Under the pieces are notes generated by a model. That model did not search any database and was not told the origin of the DNA. It was given only the letters and a program-made list of their open reading frames with translations. A stretch of DNA of 64,000 bases from Streptomyces sp. B21-083 (lineage in GTDB: Bacteria > Actinomycetota > Actinomycetes > Streptomycetales > Streptomycetaceae), in the NCBI RefSeq assembly GCF_036898825.1, contig NZ_JARUND010000002.1, positions 4,030,001 through 4,094,000 of the forward strand, in the 5' to 3' direction. Positions within the stretch are counted from its first letter, which is position 1, and each line of letters opens with the position of its first letter. Both the position numbers and the translations under genes were made by a program. This document shows positions 7,959 to 15,420 of the stretch, in pieces.

Positions 7959-8350
7959 TGTCCGCCGCCTACGGCAAGTGCTTCGACCCCACCGGCGCCC
8001 GCTACGGCATCCCCACCTTCCCCTGGAAGTTCGCCCCTGACGACGAGGAGTTCGCCACCCGCCGGCAGTTACGGGCGCGGGGGTTGCGTCCGGGGGGTCA
8101 GCCGATAGCGGCGCAGGTCATGAGGGCGAATCGCCGTACCGGCGGGGTCCGCGTCGCCTACCTGTACCGCATCGACCTGGCCAAGCCCGTACGGCCGATG
8201 ACGTCCCGCAAGTGGGGCGCCCTCGCGCTGGCGATGCTGGCCCGCCGCACGTGCCCGAACTGCCGGGTGATCTACAGCTACTGCATGCCGACGTCGCTCG
8301 GCATGTGCGTGCTGTGCGCGTTCCCCGAACCGACCCCGATGGAGGGCTGA
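7958..8350 (+). CDS. RRQRL-type zinc-binding protein
   Basis: 130 residues. It contains an RRQLRARGLRPGGQ segment near residues 35-50, the mark of the small RRQRL motif-containing zinc-binding family of actinobacterial mobile elements, and C-terminal Cys pairs (CPNC about residue 106, then CVLC) that can form a zinc ribbon. ATG 7958 is chosen because it overlaps the preceding TGA. It is likely a nucleic-acid-binding accessory factor of transfer; the exact role is unknown. Confidence 0.8.
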   Translation: MSAAYGKCFDPTGARYGIPTFPWKFAPDDEEFATRRQLRARGLRPGGQPIAAQVMRANRRTGGVRVAYLYRIDLAKPVRPMTSRKWGALALAMLARRTCPNCRVIYSYCMPTSLGMCVLCAFPEPTPMEG

Positions 8351-8352
8351 TC

Positions 8353-8670
8353 GTGTCCAAGTCTGAGATCCGCCGCATGGATCGTGAGATTCACAAGGTC
8401 ACCGTCAAGCTCGCCGCGTTGAAGCGGGGTGAGTCGTGGCCGTTGAACGGTGCGGAGCGTCGGGCCATGGCCCGCGCCCTGGCCGGCGGCTCCTACAAGG
8501 TCGTACGCGGCAAGTCCGCCGCCCGTGCTGAGCAGCAGATCGACACCACCACGGTCAACGCGGAGATGCGGCTGACCGCCGAATTGACCGCCCTGCACGG
8601 CGAGAAGCAACGACTCATCACCGAGGCCGCCCGCGAGAAGGCGGCCAAGAAGCGTTCCGGCTGGTTCTGA
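8353..8670 (+). CDS. Small coiled-coil AICE protein
   Basis: 105 residues from GTG 8353, with GGAGGG 6-7 nt upstream. Lys/Glu-rich and strongly helical (EIRRMDREIHKVTVKLAALK; later ELTALHGEKQRLITEAAREK), consistent with a dimeric coiled coil. Function is not recognised. It lies directly before traB in the same operon, 2 nt after the RRQRL gene, which suggests a transfer accessory role. Confidence 0.65.
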   Translation: MSKSEIRRMDREIHKVTVKLAALKRGESWPLNGAERRAMARALAGGSYKVVRGKSAARAEQQIDTTTVNAEMRLTAELTALHGEKQRLITEAAREKAAKKRSGWF

Positions 8671-8776
8671 CCAGCCCGGCGCCGGGGTGCCCGCCTCTTT
8701 CCACGGACACAGGCACCCCGGCATTCTCTCTCCCACTCCCGCCCCCAGACAGGGGGCAGTCAGGAGCAGTACCAGC

Positions 8777-10897
8777 ATGACCGAGAACGTCATCTCTTTC
8801 GTCAAAACCCCGCCCACCGGCCCCGTGCCGGACGTGGCCCCCACGGTGCTGACCGTGGTGCCCGACGCCCCGCCCGCACCCCTGGTGCCGTTGTGGGTGC
8901 GCTCCGGACGGGCCGTCAAGACCGCCGTCACGCACGAGAACACCCGGAGCGCCGCTCGTGCGGTGGCGCGTCACAGCCTCTACACGTTCAACGGGGGCCG
9001 GATCGTGGCCCGCCGCACGTGGGACGGCAAGACCGGCGCCCGCTACGAACGCATGATGCGTACGGCGGAAGCAGCCGGAAACCTGGAAGCGGCTGAGGAG
9101 TGGGAGGAGCGGCTGCAGCGGTTCCGGCAGGCTCGCCACCACCGCCGCATGGACCTGTTGCACGCGCCCGTTGAGGTCGCCAAGGGAATCGGGGTCGGTG
9201 TCGGTGTGAGCATCGGAGTGCTGGTCGCGCTCGGTGTGGTCATGGCGATCAACAACCACGATGTCACCGACGTCATCACCCCGCTCAAGGCGACGATCGA
9301 CTTCATCGCTCTGCTGATTCGGATCGTGCAGGTGACGTGGGGTACTGCCATCGTCGTCGGACCGCTCCTCGCTCTCCTCGCGCTGTGGACCGTGGGCAGC
9401 AAGCAGCAGGCCGCACCCCAGTGGGCACTGCCCGCCAACGTCCGCAACGGCGAGGGCGAACCGGTCACCCCGTCCATCGTCGTCAAGGCCCTGCGCGACC
9501 TCGGAGTACCCGCACTGCGCAACGCCATCAAGGACATGGGCGACGCCGGCGCCTCGATGCTCGGTCCGATCCGGATCGCCGGATGCGGCGTGGAAGTCGA
9601 CGTCACCCTTCCTTCGGGGGTGTCGACGAACGAGGTGCAGGGCAAGCGGCGCAAGCTCGCCGAAAACCTGTCCCGGCATGAGCACGAGGTGTTCATCACG
9701 ATCCCGGTCGCCGCGCGTACGGTGCGGCTGTGGGTGGCCGACTCGGGGGCATTGGACGAGCCGATCGGGCCGTCTCCGCTGGTCACCGACGAGACGATGA
9801 TCGCCGACTACACCAAGGGACGCGCCCCTTGGGGTCAGGACCTGCGTGGCGACATGGCGGCGCTGAGTGTGTATCAGCGGCATCTGCTGATCACGGGGTT
9901 GTCGAACCAGGGCAAGACCGTCGCCCTGCGCTCCCTCGCTCTCTGGCTCGCCCTGGACAAGTCGGTGCAGTTCTGGATCGGCGACCTCAAGGGCGTCGGC
10001 GACTGGAACATGTTCGACGGCCTGGCCAACGTGCTCATCCAGGGCCCGACCGACGACCACGTCATCCAGGTCACCGAGATGGTCGAAGACGCGGTGGAGG
10101 AGATGAACCGCCGTATCCAGGCCCCGCCCGGAACGGTGTTCCCCGCCCTGATCGTGATCGTCGACGAAGCACAGATGGCGTTCATGTGCCCGGTCGTCGA
10201 CGACGAGAAGCGCCCCTACGGCGGCTCGAAGGCCACCTCGCGGTACTTCATGGCCGTGCGCAAGATTCACAACCAGGGCCGTGCCGTGAACGTGCTGATG
10301 TGGCAGGGCACGCAGGACCCCACCGACCAGAACCTTCCCAAGCTCGTGCGCGAGGGCGCCCACACGCGTGCCTCACTCGCGCTCGGTACGGAGTCTCAGG
10401 CGCGGATGGCGTTGGGGGACAAGGCCGTTGACGGGGGCGCCGCACCGAACATGCTGCGGCCGGGCCTGGATCAGGGAACCCTGGTTCTCGCGTCGTCCGG
10501 CATCGCCATCCCGGCCGGGCAGGCGTCCATCACGGTCCGCACGCACTACATCGACGACGACGCGGCCGAAGCCATCATCGTCCGCGCCAAGGCCATGCGG
10601 GACGGGGTCACCACCCTGCGCGTGGTCGACAGCGGCGAGCAGCGAGACGCGCTCGCCGACATTGCCACCGTGCTGGGAGACAAGCCGCGCCTGTTCACGC
10701 AGGAGGTTCTCCAGCGGCTGGCTGCTCTGGACGCGGACATCTACGGCGGCTGGACGAACGGCGACCTGAAGCGGGCCCTGGAACCCCACGGAGCCGAGCC
10801 GTACAAGTCGGACGGCCGCATGGTCGTCGGCGCCGAGCGCGTCTCGCGCGCCATCACCAACCGCGACGGCGAGGGTTCCGCTTCCGCCGCTGAATGA
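8777..10897 (+). CDS. traB: TraB-type FtsK/SpoIIIE DNA translocase
   Basis: 706 residues. A proline-rich N-terminus is followed by two membrane helices (about residues 132-157 and 175-205), then a motor domain with Walker A GLSNQGKT (about 374-381) and Walker B ALIVIVDEAQMAF (about 456-468). The C-terminal ~90 residues form a winged-helix-like domain (FTQEVLQRLAAL...WTNGDLKRAL). TraB proteins form septal hexamers that move double-stranded plasmid DNA between mycelia and recognise clt repeats through this C-terminal domain. The start at 8777 has AGGAG about 10 nt upstream. The following 200 bp are packed with repeats, a good clt candidate. All motor motifs are intact. Confidence 0.92.
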   Translation: MTENVISFVKTPPTGPVPDVAPTVLTVVPDAPPAPLVPLWVRSGRAVKTAVTHENTRSAARAVARHSLYTFNGGRIVARRTWDGKTGARYERMMRTAEAAGNLEAAEEWEERLQRFRQARHHRRMDLLHAPVEVAKGIGVGVGVSIGVLVALGVVMAINNHDVTDVITPLKATIDFIALLIRIVQVTWGTAIVVGPLLALLALWTVGSKQQAAPQWALPANVRNGEGEPVTPSIVVKALRDLGVPALRNAIKDMGDAGASMLGPIRIAGCGVEVDVTLPSGVSTNEVQGKRRKLAENLSRHEHEVFITIPVAARTVRLWVADSGALDEPIGPSPLVTDETMIADYTKGRAPWGQDLRGDMAALSVYQRHLLITGLSNQGKTVALRSLALWLALDKSVQFWIGDLKGVGDWNMFDGLANVLIQGPTDDHVIQVTEMVEDAVEEMNRRIQAPPGTVFPALIVIVDEAQMAFMCPVVDDEKRPYGGSKATSRYFMAVRKIHNQGRAVNVLMWQGTQDPTDQNLPKLVREGAHTRASLALGTESQARMALGDKAVDGGAAPNMLRPGLDQGTLVLASSGIAIPAGQASITVRTHYIDDDAAEAIIVRAKAMRDGVTTLRVVDSGEQRDALADIATVLGDKPRLFTQEVLQRLAALDADIYGGWTNGDLKRALEPHGAEPYKSDGRMVVGAERVSRAITNRDGEGSASAAE

Positions 10898-11101
10898 CAG
10901 GGAGCCGACCCCCGGCGGGTCAGGGAGGCAGGGAGAACTCCCTGACCACCTCCCTGACCCGCCTCCCTCTATCTGACCTGCACAAATGATCACTCAGGGA
11001 GGCAGGGAGGCACTCCAGGTCAGACCCCTGAAACCCCCTCCACAGCGCACCCCCAAGGGGGTGTCCCTGCCTCCCTGGCCTACCGCCGGAAGGGATTCCG
11101 C
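10898..11101. repeat. Repeat-dense intergenic region, clt candidate
   Basis: CAGGGAGGCAGGGA occurs at 10921-10934 and 10995-11008, and its complement TCCCTGCCTCCCTG at 11064-11077. CTCCCTGACC occurs at 10938-10947 and 10950-10959, the latter opposing GGTCAGGGAG at 10918-10927. A TGACCTGCACAAATG box is at 10974-10988. Known TraB proteins bind short repeated motifs in a cis-acting locus of transfer near traB; this fits. Confidence 0.65.
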
Positions 11102-11569
11102 ATGTACCCCGAGCCTGCCCGCCACGCGCCCGATCAGCGGGCCGTGGAAGTCCACTACCCCACCCCCATACAGCCCGCCATCACGGCCGTTTCGGCGCCG
11201 CTCGTTCCCGTCCAGCCGGGCAGCGTCCCGGCGGTCGCGAGCATCGTCCTGCCGGACGGACGGGTCGTCACCGGCTACGCCATCAACCCCGTCCACCCCC
11301 AACCGGTCCAGGCCCCGCCGGCCGTCTCGCGTACGGCGGTGAACGTCGCGCTCGGTGGTGTGGGGTTCCTCGCAGTGTGCGGTGGGCTGCTGCTGCTCAC
11401 CTCGTTCATCGCCGCCCTCACCGCGTTCATCACCCAGCTCATCACCCTCGCCGCCGTCATCTTCGGCGGCTGGATCGCCGTCCAGATCCTCGGAGCGAGC
11501 GGCCACAAGGGCGGCACCACGGTCAACATCCGCAAAGCCGTCATCAAGCGCAACCACTTCCACGGCTGA
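11102..11569 (+). CDS. Small Spd-like membrane protein
   Basis: 155 residues. A proline-rich soluble N-terminus of about 80 residues precedes two closely spaced hydrophobic helices (about residues 83-108 and 110-132: GGVGFLAVCGGLLLLTSFIA, then LITLAAVIFGGWIAVQIL) and a basic tail (KAVIKRNHFHG). The topology is that of small spread (Spd) proteins encoded downstream of traB in streptomycete conjugative elements. ATG 11102 follows a purine-rich GGAAGG. It is separated from traB by the repeat region. Confidence 0.7.
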   Translation: MYPEPARHAPDQRAVEVHYPTPIQPAITAVSAPLVPVQPGSVPAVASIVLPDGRVVTGYAINPVHPQPVQAPPAVSRTAVNVALGGVGFLAVCGGLLLLTSFIAALTAFITQLITLAAVIFGGWIAVQILGASGHKGGTTVNIRKAVIKRNHFHG

Positions 11570-11588
11570 ACAACCCACAAGGAGAACC

Positions 11589-12104
11589 GTGTTCGAGATC
11601 CGCGTCATCTGCGATCCGGCCGACACCGACCGCGTCGTTGCCGCACTGGACGCCACCTTCACGACCGGCACCGTGACCCGCTACCCCACCCGTGACAGCA
11701 AGCGGCAGCGCCTCTACGTCAGGGCCAACCACCACACCGACCCCACCACCGAGGAGACGGACCGGACCGAGGCGGGGCCGACAGCGTGGCCCACACCGGA
11801 AGACGCCTACGCCACCGCCCCCGCCATCCCCTACGAGATCGCGTGGACCGCCTCCACCGCCCGGACGCTCACCGAGAACCCGCACGGCGACACGGACCGG
11901 GAGTACTGGCTGCGCAAAGCCGCCCTCATGGACCGCATCGCCCTCGACTACGAGGCGGACGGCGTCCCCAACGGCACGGACGACATCGCGGCCAACGCCG
12001 CCCGCCGACTCATCGAGATCGACCACAGCAGCGACCCGGCCGCGCTCGCCCACCCGCGCGGCTACGTCCGCCACGAATACGCCCACTGGGCCGACAACCA
12101 GTAG
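11589..12104 (+). CDS. AICE hypothetical protein
   Basis: 171 residues from GTG 11589, with AAGGAG 5 nt upstream. It begins with a ferredoxin-like ACT/RRM-type alpha-beta segment (VFEIRVICDPADTDRVVAALDATFTTG) that is followed by an acidic linker and a helical domain (REYWLRKAALMDRIALDYEAD). I recognise no function. Position between spd and the replication genes, and a hairpin just after it (12112-12151), mark it as the last gene of the transfer block. Confidence 0.65.
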   Translation: MFEIRVICDPADTDRVVAALDATFTTGTVTRYPTRDSKRQRLYVRANHHTDPTTEETDRTEAGPTAWPTPEDAYATAPAIPYEIAWTASTARTLTENPHGDTDREYWLRKAALMDRIALDYEADGVPNGTDDIAANAARRLIEIDHSSDPAALAHPRGYVRHEYAHWADNQ

Positions 12105-12111
12105 CTACACC

Positions 12112-12151
12112 AAGGGCGGCCCCCCTCTCGCCAAAGCGCGGGGCCGCCCTT
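12112..12151. terminator. Hairpin between transfer and replication blocks
   Basis: AAGGGCGGCCCC (12112-12123) pairs with GGGGCCGCCCTT (12140-12151). It lies 8 bp after the preceding stop and separates the Spd block from the replication genes. Confidence 0.7.
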
Positions 12152-12190
12152 GCCAACCAGTCCTCAGCAGACCTGTTGGAGGTCTCCAGC

Positions 12191-12544
12191 ATGACCGATC
12201 GCAGCATCCACCCGCGACTGCCCGACGGCACCGAAAGGGTGGTCACCGCCCGGACCGAGCCGCGCCCGGACGGCAGCACCGTCCTGACCCTGGTCACCGT
12301 GGGCCCGCCGCTCGTTCTGGTCGAACACCGCATGTTCCTCGCCCCGTACCTCACCCACTCGCTCCTGCACACCCTCGCCCGCGACCTGGACGGCGTGCCC
12401 ACCCCCGGGCCCACCCCGGAAGCCGCCGCCCTCCTCGCCGCCATGCGCACCGGCGACCGCACCGCCCTCGCCGCCGCACAGGACGCGTTCAACACCCGTG
12501 TGCTCAGCCTGTGGGCCGACACGGACGGGAGCGCCGCCGCATGA
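12191..12544 (+). CDS. AICE hypothetical protein before prim-pol
   Basis: 117 residues, ATG 12191 preceded by a GGAGG-containing sequence (TTGGAGGTCTCCAGC). Mixed alpha-beta, with VLTLVTVGPPLVLVEHRMFL as a hydrophobic core and an alanine-rich C-terminus. No family recognised. Its stop overlaps the prim-pol ATG (ATGA), so it belongs to the replication operon. Confidence 0.7.
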   Translation: MTDRSIHPRLPDGTERVVTARTEPRPDGSTVLTLVTVGPPLVLVEHRMFLAPYLTHSLLHTLARDLDGVPTPGPTPEAAALLAAMRTGDRTALAAAQDAFNTRVLSLWADTDGSAAA

Positions 12545-13434
12545 ACAACCCTCTGCTGAACGCCGCTCTGGCCGCTGCCGAGCGTGGCTGGTACGTCTTC
12601 CCCCTGCGTCCCGGCACCAAGTACCCCGGCCTGCACGGCGCCGAGCGCTGTCGACAGACCGGTGACTGCACCCACGGACACCTGAAGTGGGAGCAGCGGG
12701 CCAGCATCGACCCGCACCGTATCCGGCACTGCTGGGAGACCAGCGCCGGCAACATCGCCCTGGCCACCGGTCCTTCCGGGCTGGTCGTCGTCGACCTCGA
12801 CATGCCCAAGCCCGAAGACGATAAGGGCACGCCTGACGGCGAGACGTCCTTTCAAGCGCTCTGCGAGCGCGCCGGACACCCAGTGCCCGACACCTACCGG
12901 GTGCGGACCCCCAGCGGCGGCATGCACCTGTACTTCACCACCCCGCCCGGCATCCAACTGCCCAGCACCAAAGGCACGTTGGCTCCAAAGATCGACACCC
13001 GGGCGTGGGGCGGCTACGTCGTCGCCGCCGGCTCCCGCACCCCCACCGGACCCTACGAAGCCGCCAGCGGCTCTGTGGTGGCCCCGGTGCCCGGATGGCT
13101 ACTGAGCATCCTGAAACCGGCCCCCAAGCCGTCTCAGACCCCCTCAGGGCCCGTAACGGTGCAATCTGGCCGATACGCTGACATGGCGCTCGGTAAGGAG
13201 ACTCGCAACGTTGCCGGGGCCCAACCCGGGGAACGCGAAGCCACGTTGTTCCGGGCAGCGCGCGCCCTGGGCCGGTTCGTCGCGTGGGGCGACCTCCCCC
13301 GGAGCATGGTCGAACAGGCTCTTCAGGAGGCAGGGGAGAGGGCGGGACTCACCGCCGCCGAGTGCCGCTCCACTCTCCGCAGCGCACTGAACTGGTCGAT
13401 CGCCCACAACCAGCGCCGCCGGGACGCGGCATGA
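12541..13434 (+). CDS. Bifunctional primase-polymerase (prim-pol) domain protein
   Basis: 297 residues. The N-terminal prim-pol domain shows GWYVFPLRPGTKYP, the metal-binding VVVDLDMP (DxD, about residues 82-89), and SGGMHLYF (about 125-132), all standard for the AEP primase-polymerase family. A short helical C-terminal segment follows (RAARALGRFVAWGDL). In AICEs such prim-pols (RepAM-like) initiate element replication with a partner ATPase. Start and stop both overlap neighbours as ATGA, tightly coupling it to the two genes that follow. All visible catalytic residues are present. Confidence 0.88.
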   Translation: MNNPLLNAALAAAERGWYVFPLRPGTKYPGLHGAERCRQTGDCTHGHLKWEQRASIDPHRIRHCWETSAGNIALATGPSGLVVVDLDMPKPEDDKGTPDGETSFQALCERAGHPVPDTYRVRTPSGGMHLYFTTPPGIQLPSTKGTLAPKIDTRAWGGYVVAAGSRTPTGPYEAASGSVVAPVPGWLLSILKPAPKPSQTPSGPVTVQSGRYADMALGKETRNVAGAQPGEREATLFRAARALGRFVAWGDLPRSMVEQALQEAGERAGLTAAECRSTLRSALNWSIAHNQRRRDAA

Positions 13435-13784
13435 ACACCCCACCCCGTCCCCCTCTGAAGAGCATCACCCGACCCGCGACGGACCCGCGCGCCGCCGAAC
13501 CCGCCCTGCCACGGCCGGCCGTGGGCGACCTCCAGGAAGTCGCCGGAGGCGTCCCCATTGCCGTTCGCCCGAACGCGCCACGTGGCGACGGCCGTTACCC
13601 CGTCGCGTGGCTGCACATCTGCACGCCGTACGGCGCGACACCGTCCGCCACCTCACGGTGCGAGTGCGGCCGGGACCGCCGGGCATTCGGCCCTGCCCGC
13701 GTACTCGCCCTGATCGACGACCACACCGCCCACCGCGACACCTGCCCGCTCCGCACCCCCCAGGAAGGGAGGGCCGCCGCATGA
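13431..13784 (+). CDS. Small Cys/His-containing AICE protein
   Basis: 117 residues from ATG 13431 (ATGA overlap with prim-pol). A C-terminal segment from about residue 64 (HICTPYGATPSATSRCECGR, then HTAHRDTC) has four Cys and several His in an order compatible with one zinc site. Function is unknown; coupling on both sides to prim-pol and the DUF3631 gene suggests a replication accessory or DNA-binding role. Confidence 0.7.
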   Translation: MNTPPRPPLKSITRPATDPRAAEPALPRPAVGDLQEVAGGVPIAVRPNAPRGDGRYPVAWLHICTPYGATPSATSRCECGRDRRAFGPARVLALIDDHTAHRDTCPLRTPQEGRAAA

Positions 13785-15010
13785 CCGACACCATCGACGG
13801 CGCCGCGCTGCTCAACGAGGTCGAAGCCTTCCACCGCCGCTTCAACATCTTCCCCACCGAAGCCGCTTACGTTGCCGTCGCGCTGTGGGACGCGCACGCC
13901 CACCTGATCGACTGCTTCGAGACCACACCCCGGATCGCGTTCCTGTCCCCGGAGCCTGGCTCCGGGAAGTCCCGCGCGCTGGAGATCGTGGAACTCCTCA
14001 CCCCCCGCCCCGTCGCCACCGTCTCCGCGTCCGCGAACGCCCTGTACCGGCTGGTCGACTCCGCCGATGGCCTGCCTACCGTGCTCTTCGACGAGGTGGA
14101 CACCATCTTCGGCCCCAAGGCCGGCGCGGATGAGGCACTACGCGGGTTCCTGAACGCCGGATACCGGCGCATCGGCGGCGCCCTGCGGTGCGTCGGCGAA
14201 GGCTCCAACCAGAACGCGCAGGTCTTCGGCTCGTACTGCGCCGTAGCCATGGCAGGACTCGGCTCCCTGCCCGACACCGTCCTGACCCGCTCCGTCATCA
14301 TCCGCATGCGCAAGCGCGCCCCCAACGAGAAGGTGGAGAGCTACCGGCAGCGCATCCACGACCAACAAGGCCACGCCATCCGTGACCGACTCGCCAAGTG
14401 GGCCAAGACCGTCAGTGACCAGGTCGCCGGCGCATGGCCCGCCATGCCCGAAGGCGTCACCGACCGCCCCGCCGACGTGTGGGAACCGCTCCTCGCCGTG
14501 GCGGACGCGGCCGGCGGCGACTGGCCCGCACGGGCCCGCGCCGCCTGCCTCGCTCTGATCAGCGCAGCCCACGACAACGACGAAGCCTCGCTCGGTGTGC
14601 GGCTGCTGACCGACCTGCGCGACAAGGTGTTCTGCGGCGAAGACCGGATGCCCACGGCCGCGATCATCGAATGCCTGCTGCGCATGGACGACGGCCCATG
14701 GGGCGATCTGGACGACAAGCCGATCAACTCCCGCACCCTCGCCCGGCTGCTCGGCAAGTACGTCACCCCCCACCTCAAGCCGATCAAACCGCGCGGCATC
14801 CGCACCCCTTCAGGCTTCCCCAAGGGCTACTACGCGGAAGACCTCACGGACGCCTGGACGCGGTACTGCCCTCCACCCCCCGGAGAATCCGCCACGTCCG
14901 CCACGTCCGCCACACCGCAGGTCAGCGGGGGTGCATCCGTGGCGGATACCGCCACCGTCATCCGCCACACGCACGAGGAAACCGCCACACAGCCCACCCT
15001 CACCGGCTGA
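13781..15010 (+). CDS. DUF3631-type P-loop replication protein
   Basis: 409 residues. A P-loop ATPase core has Walker A SPEPGSGKSR (about residues 55-64) and Walker B VLFDEVDTIF (about 100-109), with DUF3631-like segments LTRSVIIRMRKR and a C-terminal winged-helix-like SRTLARLLGKYVTP. DUF3631 proteins pair with prim-pols on mobile elements as probable replicative helicases. ATG 13781 overlaps the preceding stop. The last ~45 codons encode a low-complexity Ser/Ala/Thr tail because they run through the CCGCCAC repeat array, so the array is partly inside the gene. Confidence 0.85.
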   Translation: MTDTIDGAALLNEVEAFHRRFNIFPTEAAYVAVALWDAHAHLIDCFETTPRIAFLSPEPGSGKSRALEIVELLTPRPVATVSASANALYRLVDSADGLPTVLFDEVDTIFGPKAGADEALRGFLNAGYRRIGGALRCVGEGSNQNAQVFGSYCAVAMAGLGSLPDTVLTRSVIIRMRKRAPNEKVESYRQRIHDQQGHAIRDRLAKWAKTVSDQVAGAWPAMPEGVTDRPADVWEPLLAVADAAGGDWPARARAACLALISAAHDNDEASLGVRLLTDLRDKVFCGEDRMPTAAIIECLLRMDDGPWGDLDDKPINSRTLARLLGKYVTPHLKPIKPRGIRTPSGFPKGYYAEDLTDAWTRYCPPPPGESATSATSATPQVSGGASVADTATVIRHTHEETATQPTLTG

Positions 15011-15136
15011 CCCAACCCGCTCACCCCGATGCCGCCACACCGTCCGGGTGTGGCGGCACCTATCCGCCACACAACCGCTATCCGCCACACGATCAAGGCC
15101 CTGACCTGCGATGTGGCGGCGTGGCGCACGTGGCGG
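14889..15136. repeat. Iteron-like array of CCGCCAC / GTGGCGG, origin candidate
   Basis: Thirteen copies in 248 bp. Forward CCGCCAC at 14889, 14898, 14907, 14949, 14962, 14982, 15032, 15064 and 15082; inverted GTGGCGG at 14939, 15050, 15113 and 15130. Most forward copies read TCCGCCACA or TCCGCCACG. The array straddles the end of the DUF3631 gene and the gap to xis. Position beside the replication genes suggests the element's origin or a Rep binding site. Confidence 0.65.
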
Positions 15137-15170
15137 ATCCCCCAGGAGAGAAGACGAAGGAGACACCACC

Positions 15171-15359
15171 TTGGCCCGCCCCAAGATGCTCAAGCTCCCC
15201 GAAGTCCTCGAAGAGATCGAGATGAGCCGCGCCGCCTTCTACCGGATGCGCGCCCGGGGCCTGGCCCCGAAGCTCATCAAGCTTCCCAACGGCCAACTCC
15301 GCTGCCGGCGCACCGACCTCGACACGTGGTGGTCGTCCATGGAAGACGCCGCCGCCTGA
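15171..15359 (+). CDS. xis: AlpA-like excisionase (Xis)
   Basis: 62 residues from TTG 15171, with GAAGGAGA 7 nt upstream; ATG 15186 is the alternative. It has the winged-HTH of the MerR/AlpA excisionase type (KLPEVLEEIEMSRAAFYRMRA, RGLAPKLIKLPNGQLRCRR, DLDTWW). Such proteins bend DNA at att sites and direct the integrase toward excision. It sits directly before int, separated by a hairpin (15384-15410), the usual AICE order. Confidence 0.85.
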   Translation: MARPKMLKLPEVLEEIEMSRAAFYRMRARGLAPKLIKLPNGQLRCRRTDLDTWWSSMEDAAA

Positions 15360-15383
15360 CCACCTCCCGCACACACGAGACAC

Positions 15384-15410
15384 GAGGGGCCCGCTTCCGG
15401 CGGGCCCCTC
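15384..15410. terminator. Hairpin between xis and int
   Basis: GAGGGGCCCGC (15384-15394) pairs with GCGGGCCCCTC (15400-15410). It ends 10 nt before the int start codon, so besides termination it could restrict access to the int ribosome site. Confidence 0.7.
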
Positions 15411-15420
15411 TGGAGTTCAC

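Noticed and set aside
14889..15136. CRISPR array
   Set aside because: Repeats are 7-9 bp, irregularly spaced and in both orientations, partly inside a coding gene; no cas genes.
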